A stretch of 64,000 nt of DNA from Dipteronia dyeriana (Eukaryota > Streptophyta > Magnoliopsida > Sapindales > Sapindaceae), in NCBI GenBank assembly GCA_032871835.1, contig CM065300.1, forward strand, positions 6,839,768 to 6,903,767, written 5' to 3'. Below the pieces are notes generated by a model, which was not told the DNA's origin, searched no databases, and worked only from the letters and a program-made list of their open reading frames with translations. The position numbers and the translations under genes were made by a program. Of the stretch, positions 22,394 to 33,500 are shown piece after piece. Each line of letters opens with the position of its first letter. Position 1 is the first letter of the stretch.

Positions 22394-24563
22394 GTTTGAT
22401 GCAAGACTGATGTTGGAGAAGCTGCGGAACAAACGGCTAGTTTTTGTTAGTGATTCGATTGGTAGAAATCAATGGGAATCGCTTCTATGTATGCTCTCTT
22501 CTGCCGTTCCTAATAAGGATTCAATCTATGAAGTTAATGGCAGCCCAATTACAAAGCATAAAGGGTTCTTGGTGTTCAAGTTCAAGGATTATAATTGCAC
22601 CGTGGAGTACTACAGAGCTCCATTTCTGGTACTGCAGAGCAGGCCTCCCGCTGGATCTCCAGAAAAGATTAAAACAACCCTTAAATTGGATCAAATGGAT
22701 TGGAATTCCTGGAAGTGGAGAGATGCTGATGTGCTGGTCTTCAATACAGGCCATTGGTGGAATTATGAGAAGACTATAAGAGGGTAAAGTAATTCTTTGA
22801 CTCTGGTATTGATTCGTTATTCAATTTGATATGTTGTTCATCTGTTTATGATAGAAGGTTACATTACGTTAAGTTTGACAGTTTTTTAAAGTGATAGAAA
22901 TAATTTTTTTAAACAATGAATACTTCCGAATATGCTATAGTTTTCTTGTATCGATGATTACCTCTATATTAGTTCTCATTCTTTGAAGCTATCTTTGATT
23001 TGAGTGCTTTTCTAATTTGAAATAGAGACGTGAAAATCAATGGTTTAACCTAATCTTAATATTTATGATCATCTATCATGGTGACTACGTTTGAATGAAT
23101 AATAAAATGCCTGCTTGTGAGGCTGCGACATTCTAATTAACTTTCAAGAAAAGCTGTTTTTCTGGTTTTATGATTTGTTGATTTCGATCTTCATCTTCAT
23201 ATATTTTTAGCTTACCAATATATGTTTTTCTGTGTAATCTCTGAAGGCAAGGAGCTGTTAAGGAAAGAATTAAGATCTCAATTATTTGTTATCAATTTTG
23301 ATGTTTAAGAGGTCCCCACTAGAACTTGTACCTGGATTCAACTAAATGGTGGTAGCTTGCAAGGGTTCTTTTCATTATGTCAACAATAATGGATGACCCA
23401 ACATTTTATTGATTATAAGTCAGATTTTAATGAGATTGCTGTTACAGTGTTATTTACAGTCGGTGGATATTGAGTGTGACATTTTGGATTTCATCACTTG
23501 TAAAGGAAACAAGTATATCATGTATTTTAAAATTGCTTGCGATATCTATATATATTTTTACCTTCGAGTTCAATTTACTTTTACCTTTGAGGTTCAACTA
23601 AATTGACCGACTTGAATTTTTCTTTAAAAATTGATCGGGGGTTGTTACTTTCAAGAAGGGGCAGAGGTGAAAATGAAAATGAAAGTAGAACATGCATATC
23701 GGAGGTATATAAAAACTGTGGTGCACTGGATACACAATGAAGTGAATACAAACAAGACTCGGGTCTTCTTTCGTACGTTTACCCCTGTACACGTCAGGTC
23801 TTCTTTGATACCCTCCTTTTGTTTACACTGTTTTTCTTGCATTTTGCATGTCCATCTCATTATTCCCTCAGCTATATGTATTAAAAGTGTAGGGCACTAA
23901 CATTGATTTTTTTTGTGGTTGGATTGAGTACCAAATACTGATACACTTTCATGTGCAACGCATGTTTCTTTTTCATGCAAACTTGGTGAGATTTATATGC
24001 TTATTTTTACGCTTTGATATCGAAATTAAATCAGCTATGCAAGGTTGTCAACATGTGTTGTCTTTATGCATGCGATTGACATGTACTTGCACCGAACTGT
24101 CAACTTGTTTGCGTATTGAGTGTTGATTATATTTTTATGTGTGATTATGCATTCTAATCTAAGGAGCTAAATAAGCATAAAAATTACAGAGGTGGAGATT
24201 GGAGAACTGGAGGAAGCTGTCACTCAGAGAAATTGCCAGAGCTGGGATCATCGTTGGTGCCACCTGAAACTTGGGACCAATTGAAACTTGTCACTGATGT
24301 GTTATCAAATCACATGAACACAACATGGAAATTCCGCATATTGAATGTCACCTATATGACTGCTCAAAGGAAAGACGGGCATTCATCTCTGTATTAATTG
24401 GGTCCCATTGCAAGCCCTGCACCTCTCCATCGGCAGGACTGCAGCCACTGGTGTCTGCCCGGAGTCCCCGATTCTTGGAATGAGCTACTCTATGCACTCT
24501 TCTTAAAGCACGAGGCTACTACTCATGGATCGAACTCATCAATGCATAGAGCACAGATTTGAT
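22394..24563 (+). pseudogene. TBL pseudogene: exons 2-4 of the duplicated copy
   Basis: The copied exons are 22394-22783, 23639-23797 and 24190-24563. Four defects are visible. Exon 1 and the promoter are absent. The catalytic GDS is changed to SDS ([11 protein letters not shown]). The acceptor of the third exon reads GG (23637-23638) where the intact gene has AG. A TAT to TAA change at 24395-24397 stops translation before the DxxH motif. Of 14 exon substitutions, 10 alter the protein; in exon 3 all six do. It cannot make a TBL enzyme, although its transcripts, if any, would be nearly identical to the parent's. Confidence 0.93.
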
Positions 24564-25579
24564 CGATGAAGAAAGCCTCTCGTATTCAAATGGCATTGTG
24601 GGGGTATATAGGAGTTCTATGCACATAAAAATGGACCCGGGTTTCTCCAACATATACAGAAAACAACGTGTAAAGTGAGTTTTGTCATAGTTTTTACAGG
24701 AAGATCAAATCCTCCAGGCTTAGACTTAATTTAATGCTGATGGAGATCAGTTTTGAGGACCGGATTCCTTTTTCAGATACTTGCTGATGATTGGAAAAGA
24801 AGAGGCCTAATTTTAGAGAAAATCCAAGTATGAAACTATAGAAAGTTTTTCCATTTTTTTTACATAAGGCATTTTCATTGTGATTATTTAGGATAATATT
24901 ATTCTTTGGAAATGACTTGTAAAGTAAAGATTATTTTTTGTTATTTAAAGAACATGAAATGAATCCTGGAAAGTTGAAATTTTCAAATCAAATAACAGCT
25001 ACCACCATATAGAAAATTTTGGTGGCCCTGTTGGTTGATGTTAAAGTTTTTGAAACCTACTTGTTCATCCCATAATTTTGATCAAGATTCAAGTTCTTTT
25101 TATCCTCATTGAAGTGGATAATCCAATCAAGTTTTATGGGGTGTTGGAGATAGAAAGGAACCTCTAACTTTGTCTATTTCCTATAAATAAATGAAGGAGA
25201 CTCATCATTCAGGTAAGTTTTGGATCATATTGAATGTCCTTTTGAAGTCAATTATTCAACCTAGTTGTGGGCTTGTGGCCCATTATCATGATTTGAACAT
25301 TATATAACATTTTCACTTTCTATCATTATTCTTGTTTTTAATGAAATGAGAATTATGAAAAACCTGTTTGTTTTTCAAAATCAAAATTTGAATTATCAGC
25401 CGATGAATTCATCTACTTTTATAAATACTTAATTTCCAAATATTTATCTGTCTTCAAAACACAGACATTATTAGATGGAAGTTGATGTGATTCAATGATA
25501 AATACATTAATAAAATTATCCGATTTAGTCATGTCACTCTTATCCTTCTCCATAATTTGTAATATTCTAAAAATTTTAT

Positions 25580-28500
25580 GGGATATTATTGATTTAGTCC
25601 TTATATTTTTTTTGAGTTATCTATTTTTTACTCATTCATTTTTCATTGAATTAGTACCTATGTTTTCAAAAACCCATCAGTCCGGTCCCGCTGACTAGAT
25701 TTTTGACGGTCAATGGTCATTGAAAATGTAAATTGACTCTCTTACCCTTCACTTAAATTAAAAGGTTTATATTACGATTTTACCCTCTAACTTTGTAAAA
25801 TTTTACAAATTTACTTAACTTGTTATCCAATCAAAAGTTGACATGTGTCAATCAATTTTAAAAATAAAACGAAAATCAAAACTTACAAAAGAAAAAAATC
25901 TGCAGATCAAATAACCAAAAAATAAAAACAAAAACACAAAAAATGAAAATTTGGGAGAGATCTTTCCAGATTTTGAGAAAATCCATCTTAGATATCACTT
26001 TTTTTTTACAATTATGTATAATAAAAAAAACATAAAAGGAAAACTTGGGAAGAGATCTTTTCAGATCTGAAGAAAATCCATTTATGCATCTCAAATTTCT
26101 CTTCAAATCCATCCCATATTCTTCTTAAATTTCTCTTAAATCCTATAAATTTCTCACTTTCTCATCACAACAACAATCACACATCCACCCACCAGAAGAT
26201 CTCCTCCTCATCATCTTCTTCAACCTCAAAACCCTAGCCACCACCACCGAGGAGATCTCGCCCTCGTATCTTCTCTTTCTTTCTTTCCATCTAGTCATCT
26301 CTCTCTTCGATTTTCTCTCACGTTCTCTCTTCTCTCTCTCTCCCATTCACATGCGTGATCCAGCGCCAATCACCTATATGAAGAGAAATCGACAATAGTG
26401 ATGGTGATTTCCGGTCACATGGTTGGTGGTGGTAGTTTCAATGTGGGTTTGGATTTTAAAGTTTTGAATCTATTTTGAGTTTGCTAGATTTCAAAGCTTC
26501 AATTTCGAATCTAGTTTGGTTTGGAGCTGTTGGATATGAAGCTAAGGTTTAGAAATTAAGATAGATGGTGGTGGGATTTGGCTTTGGAGATGGATGGTGA
26601 CGGGTTTGGATTTGAGTTTTATGTTGATGAGTGTGCTCCAGGTTTGGGTTTGATGTTGATGGTGGTGTTTTTTGTGTTTTCTTGCATTTAATTTTCAATT
26701 TTGATTGTTGATGGTTGATGAGAATGGCGGTAGCACACAGAGAAGGTGGAAGATAGAGAGAAAGCAGTATAGGTGGCGGAGGTGTCAGATGGTGTTTATG
26801 GGTTTGGTGGGTGGAGATTCCAATAATGGAGATTTGATTTTTTGATTGTGATTTTTAGTTTGTTTGGTGATTGAAGATCTCCAATGTGATTTTGAGTTTT
26901 TATTTGAGAATGGAGAAGTTGTTGACGACGATTGAAGAAGAAAATTATGATGAAGGGTGAAGATGAGATCTGGGTTTGCAATTCATTTCCCCTGAACTGC
27001 TAATTTTATTTTTTTGGGTTCATAAATTAGCAGTTCATCCGTTTTCTTTTTAAATTTTTGTTCTATTTATAACTTTTTAATTTGTATTTATATTATTAAT
27101 TTTAGGGATATTATTTATTTACTCTCTATGCTTTTTTTCAGTAATCTTTTTTTTTTACTTACTTATTCATTTTTCAGATGATTGATCCCTATGTTTGCTA
27201 AAACCACTTAAATTGGTCCATTTGACCAGAATTTTATCGTTCAACCCTCACAACAAATGTTAAATGACTAATTTACCCATGGTTTCAGTTTCACTGTCTA
27301 AAAATACCATTTTGCCCTTTAAAAATTGATAATTACAAATATTTTTTATATATATAATTGAGATGCATGATGATTATCAAACCATTTTTTTTTAATTGAG
27401 AAAAGAATAAATGAAAAGAAAAAAGAATTGAAAAAGAAAAAAGAAAAAAGAAAACAAATAAAATATCGTTAATTTAATAAAATTAAGAGTAATCTATTTT
27501 AACAAATTAAAAAGAAATTTTGGAAAAGAAAATGCAATATATGTTCCAGCTCAAATAAATTGAAGCATGAATCCAAGACATCTCTGGATCCAGCTTAAAT
27601 AAATTGAAACATGAAGAAAAACCAAAACCCCTTTCATTTTCACTTTCACATCTCTCCCGCTATTTTCTTCCTCTCTCTCGCCTCCATCTACAACCTCCAC
27701 CGTCGTTGAAGGTGGTCACCGAAGATAGGGCAAACTAATGAAGGAGAATCGGATATGCTCCACCAGCTTAGAAGAAACGCATATCTCCTCCACCAGCATA
27801 CGAAGATGGAACACCGTGCAAAGAGTAGAACGCCGAGCAAGGAACGCCACAAAGATGTAACGCCGATCATAGTAGCAAATGAGCAGATGTTGAAGGCGGA
27901 TGATGAATGCGCAATGGATATTTGGTGGGTGGATTAGAACAAAGTTTATCTATTTTTCTATTGAATTTCTGGGTTTTTATTTATTTATGTGGTTTTAATT
28001 GAAAGAGAATATATGGATTATTGCAATTGATTTGGGTTCTTTTGTGGAATTGAGTTGGATTTGTAGAATTTATTTGTAGATTTTTGTTATGGAATTTGGT
28101 TTGAAGAAATTTAGATTGTGTTTGGGGAGTGAGAAAATTTAAGAATCCCGATCTTTGTTTATTAGTTTTATCATTTTAAATTTTCAATGGTGATGGTTTG
28201 TATCCTTGATCATTGTCTGTGGAAGATATGTGTTGATGAATCTAAGTTTGTTGTGTTGATGGATATATCGAGTTGATGAATATGTTCTGTTGATGAATAT
28301 GTGGTGACGAAGTTGAAAAAATTATGGGTTTTTTTCCATAGATTGTTAAAAAATTTCTTTAAATTTAGTTATTTTTTTTATAAAAATAAATTAAAAAATT
28401 TATTACACATTTCATTACATGTGCCCGTAATATAATAGACAAATGTTAAATGATCAAAATACCCCATTTAATGTTATCTCAGACTAACGTCTGACTCAAA

Positions 28501-28874
28501 AAAGGATCAAAATAAGTGGTTTTAGTAAACATAGAGACCAATCCTCTAAAAAATGAATAAGTAAGTAAAAAAAACAATTCAAAAAAAATATAGGGACTGA
28601 ATCAATAATACCCCTTAATTTTATTAGTATTACATAAATAATTATTTCTTCTCTATTTTTTTTAATTCCATTGATTTTTATGTTGACATGTGGCATGTTT
28701 TTGGTTAAAGACAAAAATACCCTTAAAACCGTTAAAGTTGAGTATCAGTTGACAAATAGAATGATCAAATTGAGTAGTTTTTGATAACATAGGGACCAAT
28801 TCAGTGAAAAATGAATAAGTGAGTAAAAAAAAAGATAATTCAAAAAAACTTAGGGATTAAATCAATAATATCTC
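25580..28874. mobile_element. outer Mutator-like element with long inverted repeats
   Basis: The left end (GGGATATTATTGATTTAGTCC...) and the reverse complement of the right end (GAGATATTATTGATTTAATCC...) match over more than 100 bp, sharing ACTCATTCATTTTTCATTGAATT-like text. No target duplication survives. The interior, 25700-27100 and 28620-28760, includes a segment of about 55 bp repeated around 25940 and 26035 (GGGAGAGATCTTTCCAGAT / GGGAAGAGATCTTTTCAGAT). It also has leader-like CT-rich DNA with CCACCACCACC near 26240 and G/T-rich text with GATGGTGGTG words. No transposase frame is present. The element is interrupted by a related one. Confidence 0.75.
27105..28614. mobile_element. inner Mutator-like element with perfect 9-bp target duplication
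   Basis: The ends GGGATATTATT and (reverse strand) GGGGTATTATTGATTCAGTCC carry matching arms of over 100 bp. They are related in sequence to the arms of the outer element it sits in. TTAATTTTA flanks it exactly at 27096-27104 and 28615-28623. The element is 1510 bp with no transposase. A frame of 60 codons at 27755-27937 is not recognised. The insertion is younger than the outer element. Confidence 0.85.
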
Positions 28875-28926
28875 TTTTTTTTAAAAAAAGAGTAAAAGTA
28901 CAAATTCGGTTGTGTAAGAATTCTAA

Positions 28927-29319
28927 GTGTCCGTTTGGAAGAGTTTATCTACTGACTAAAAGAGTTTTTTTTTTTTAATTAAAAAGCTCTTTAAAAAAAA
29001 ATGTATCATTTGATTGTCACTTAGTAGAGCTTTTAAATTGTTAAAAAGTTGTTTTATGTCTACTTGGAGAAGCTCAAAATTTAGGCTTTTCAAAGTAAAT
29101 CTTTTTGAGTTTTTTTAATAACACTAAAAAGTCAAATATAACCTTATCATTTAAAATATTTTTTTAAATATTTTGGTAATCTTACCATTTAAAAAAGTTT
29201 TTTCTAATTAACAATCGAACGATCAACATCGTCCTATTAAAAGCTCTACTTGTAAAATGTCTAATTTAAAATATCTATTCCCAAAATATCTATTTGACGA
29301 AGCTCTTCTAAACGGAGCC
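28927..29319. mobile_element. Tourist-like MITE A with TAA target duplication
   Basis: The ends GTGTCCGTTTGGAAGAG and (reverse strand) GGCTCCGTTTAGAAGAG form inverted repeats. TAA flanks it at 28924-28926 and 29320-29322. No coding capacity. Confidence 0.75.
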
Positions 29320-29414
29320 TAAATTGGGTCAGATAATTCATATCCGAAAATTCAGACAAAAAAAAAAGTTTCTGATTCTAACTAGATCCGATTTTCGAAT
29401 AAGACATATAGGAT

Positions 29415-30147
29415 TTAGGAGTAGACTTTTTATAAGTAGAGCTTTTAATAGAAATATATTGGTCTATTGGTTGTCAATTAGAAAATGTTTTTTAAAAGGG
29501 TAAAATTACCAAAATATTCAAAAACTATTTTAAAAGATAAGCTTATATTATAAATTACAGTGTTATTAAAAATGCTTAAAAAGATCTACTTGGAAAAACG
29601 TAAAATTTGAGTTTATACAAGTAGATGTAAAACAACTTTTTTAATCATCTAAAAATTCTACTGAATGACAATCAAACGATACAATTTTTTTTTGAAAAGA
29701 GTTTTTTTAATTTAAAAAACTTTTTTAGGTAAACAATCTATTTTAGCCGGTAGACAAGAGCTTTTTTAATCAAAAAAACTCATTTTTTTATCGTGTGATT
29801 ATCACTCGATAAAACTTTTAGATGAGTAAAAAAAATGTTTTATGTATATTTGGAGAGCTTAAATTTTAAGTTTTTTTAAATAGATCTATCATTTTGAGAT
29901 TTTTAATTAATATTAAAATGTCTAATTAACTCTATCATTTAAAATAGTTTTTGAATATTTTGATAATCTTACCATTTAAAAAAGTTTTTTTCTATTTGAC
30001 AACCAAACGCCCAGTATCTTCTCATTAAAAGTTCTACTCTAGAAGTTTTACTTTAAGAGATCTATTTGAAAAAACTATTTTAAACAAAACCTTAAAAGAT
30101 CTACTCCTAAAAGATATATTTGAAGAAACTTTTCTAAACGGAGCCTT
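29415..30147. mobile_element. two more copies of the same MITE, head to head
   Basis: 29415-29745 is an inverted relative of MITE A (its AGTAGAGCTTTTAATAG is the reverse complement of TATTAAAAGCTCTACT in A). 29750-30147 is a further copy in A's orientation ending CTTTTCTAAACGGAGCC. They meet near 29745 and together make a long inverted repeat. The outer end of the first has decayed. The cluster lies 0.4-1.7 kb upstream of ECR1. Confidence 0.65.
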
Positions 30148-30583
30148 ACACACCGATTCTATAGATCCGAATCGAAAATTGCCTAGATCCGAAACCAAAT
30201 CCTACACCGATTTGGAACCGAATCCGAAATATTCTAAATGGGGTACACTCAACAGGTCCATAGTCGATATTTCAATGTTCTCTAAACATGAACTTTTGTG
30301 GGCCCAAACTCGTGAAATTGAAAAAAAAAAAAAAAAAAACCGAATCTGGGCACAGCTTTAAATGCTACACACTCCAAGCGTAAAAGTAAAGCTACCAGTT
30401 TGTCTTCGGTCTCGCCACTCCACTTAAACAGCGTATTTTCGTTAGGTAATAAGGTTTCGTGCTTCTCAGACAAATACAATTATTATACACCACAAACCAT
30501 CGTTTGAGCAAAAACACAACAAGAGAGAGCCAGTGACAGATTGCTTGCTTGCTATACAGTTTTTTTTTTTTCCTTTTTTTGCA

Positions 30584-33500
30584 ATGGCTGACTTCGTCGC
30601 TCCACCGAGCCGATCCCGAGACTTGGATAAACTCCTTCTCCGAACCGGAAATCTCGTCGGTTCCAATTTCGAACCCGGCGCGGAAGTAATCCTCCCACCC
30701 CTCTCTCTCTCTATGTGGCATTTTATCGAACACTTGCATGGCGATTTTTTATTTTATTTTTTAAAATTTTATCGTGTTTTTTAGTTAGTTTTTTTTTTTG
30801 GGTTAATTTGTTGCAGTTGAGAGATGACCTACAAGAGTATGCGCGAATCTTGGTGGTGGGAGCTGGTGGGTTAGGCTGTGAATTGTTAAAAGACCTGGCT
30901 TTATCTGGGTTTAAGAACATAGACGTTATTGATATGGACCGCATCGAAGTTACCAATCTCAATCGCCAATTCCTCTTCAGGTTTTCCTTTCTTATTCAAT
31001 CAATTGAATATATTATTTTTTTGGTTATTTACGTTGCTATTATTTTGGGATTACTTCAAAATATGCTGATTAATTGTTTATAGAAAATTAGACCAGTATC
31101 TTTTCTCAGAGTATATTGTTATTTCTTGCTGAACATGAAGCTGTGTTGGTCATGCCATTCTAAGAGAAAGAGAATTGGGTGCTAAAACTTCCAAGAACAA
31201 TTTTTTTTTATAAAAAACAGAAATAACAATTGAGTGTTAGCCTAGCTAGGTACATGTTTATGAGATAGAATAGTAGATTGATGAGCCTTGTGAGGTTAAC
31301 GAGAAGTGCCGGGTGCAGTGTTAGTGATTTTTTATTGGAAACTGAATACCCACTTTGTTACAATTTTACCAGTTTTATGAATGATACATAAAGTAATGTT
31401 TGCGTGGAAGCTATTTCCCCTATAAATTATAAAAAAAAAATTGAGAAAGAAAACTGGGATGTTCTTGAAGATTGATTTCGTCACAGTAAGAAGCGGTTGA
31501 AATCGTTCTGAAACTTGGTATTAGAGTCTCCTTTTTAATAATTTTCTATAGTAAAAGATGGCAGTATGGTACTTATCTTGGAAGAAGTTATGATATGTCA
31601 TGCATATAAGGTGAAAAATATATGCTTATTAAGGAGACTTACACAAATAGTAGTTGTGGAAGTAGCTTATTATTAAGGACGAGAAAACCTTAGGCAGGAC
31701 CAAGCTGGTATCTTATTTGTGGAAGAAAAAGAATCACCCTTGAAGAATTCAGGATGATATTAAAAAAGAAGAAAGAGAGAATCATCTTTAGAGAATTCAG
31801 GATTATTTGTTTTTAAAGAGAGAGAATCACCTTTAGAGAATTCAGGATGATTTTTTTTTTAAAAGAGAGAGAATCACCTTTAGAGATTGCAGGATGATAT
31901 TAAAAAAAGAGAAAACACCATCTTACTCGCTAGTCGCTAATCATTTGTTGAGTCATCTTTGTTAAATAGTTGTATTTCAAAAAGGGTGGTTATAAATGTT
32001 TATAAGTTGTGTGAGATATTTAATTTTATTTTTGGAAAATCTCCTATAATGTTGGCGTTATTATTGTAGAGTGGAAGATGTTGGTAAGCCAAAGGCTGAG
32101 GTGGCAGCAAAGCGTGTCATGGAAAGAGTTAGTGGTGTGAATATTGTGCCTCATTTTTGCCGGATTGAGGACAAAGAAATTCCATTTTATAACGATTTCA
32201 ATATCATTGTCCTCGGCCTTGACTCCATTGAGGCTCGGAGCTACATAAATTCTGTAGCTTGTAGTTTTCTTGGTGTGTATTTTAACTCTCAGTTTCTCTT
32301 CACGATTTATTTTGGTGTGAAGTTAACTATATCATTTATTCTTTTATATTTCTTGGTGCTGGACCTCGTATATATTGACTATAGATTGATCCATCTGTCT
32401 TTTTCTTTTCCATTCATTGTTTTAATTTGTAATATAAGTCCATTAACCTCCATCATTGTTATAAAGATTAAGTGTCTTTTTGAGGTTTAATATTAATTTA
32501 GGCAACATTTGGAGGATTTTTTTTTTTTTCCTGTCACAAGGAGAAGTATGAAGACATGTTATGTGTACCATGAGTCCATGACCTTGTTTTGCACAAGAAA
32601 AGACATAAGGCATGATGCTGGGAAAGCTTAACATTTCTTGCATGAATGTCAAGAAACTTGGGGCCTTAGAATTACCATAGATGAATGGATGAGAGAAGCT
32701 CGTTTTGCTATAGTTTATGTGGTCCGGTCCTATAATTTTATGCTGTTTAAGTCTAATACACATACTGTTGGGTGTGAATCACTTTGCGCATGTCAGATTC
32801 AACCTTATATCAAATGGTCATAAATGAATTTTCTAGCAGTGATATATGTAAGAGCATCTGCATAAGCAATTGCTTACAGATTTTTCTGTACCTGAACTAT
32901 GCCTTGCAAGGTCTACGAACCTTTAATTCTTTTGCCTTGATGGTGTTTTTCCCTTCATGAATCCACTTTTCAAGTTTATGAATTTAATTATTCTTAATCC
33001 ACATCATGCCAAATGCATTGGATAAAAACAACAAACAAAAAGTGTCAATTTTTGAAGTACATCCTATATTCTGCTTGATCTTATGTAGTGTGTCTCATCT
33101 TCTTCTGGGGTATTTAGAGTATGATTCTGATGACAAGCCACGAGAAGAAACTATTAAACCCATGGTAGATGGCGGGACTGAAGGTTTCAAGGGCCATGCG
33201 AGGGTCATTATGCCAGGGGTCACCCCATGCTTTGAGTGTACAATCTGGCTTTTCCCTCCTCAAGTGAAGTTTCCATTGTGCACTCTTGCAGAAACCCCTA
33301 GAACCGCAGCTCATTGTATTGAATATGCCCACTTAATCAAATGGGACGAGGTAATGGGTTGGTTATATTTACTCCTTTATATTTTCAGAAGTTATGATTT
33401 GAGCGGACTGCTTTTGTTACTCATCGAACTTAATATTTGCAGGTTCATAGTGGAAAGGCTTTTGATCCAGATGACCCAGAACATATGAAGTGGGTCTATG

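Larger units (their letters stand above)
20586..25508 (+). repeat. segmental duplication of the TBL locus (second copy)
   Basis: This block matches 10066-14178 from the middle of intron 1 through the 3' flank, in the same orientation. The start is the shared ATAATCTAGG text and the end is GATAAATACATT. Without the 877-bp insertion both blocks are about 4.1 kb. Promoter, exon 1 and the start of intron 1 were not copied or were lost. Exons differ by 14 substitutions in 922 bp; introns also carry small indels. Confidence 0.93.

Noticed and set aside
22394..24563. Treating the second TBL copy as a working gene with an alternative first exon
   Set aside because: Apart from the missing first exon it has a lost acceptor, an altered GDS motif and a stop before the catalytic DxxH.
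32443..32823. Frames of 61-106 codons in ECR1 intron 3
   Set aside because: They lie between exons that join perfectly in frame and have no recognisable features.
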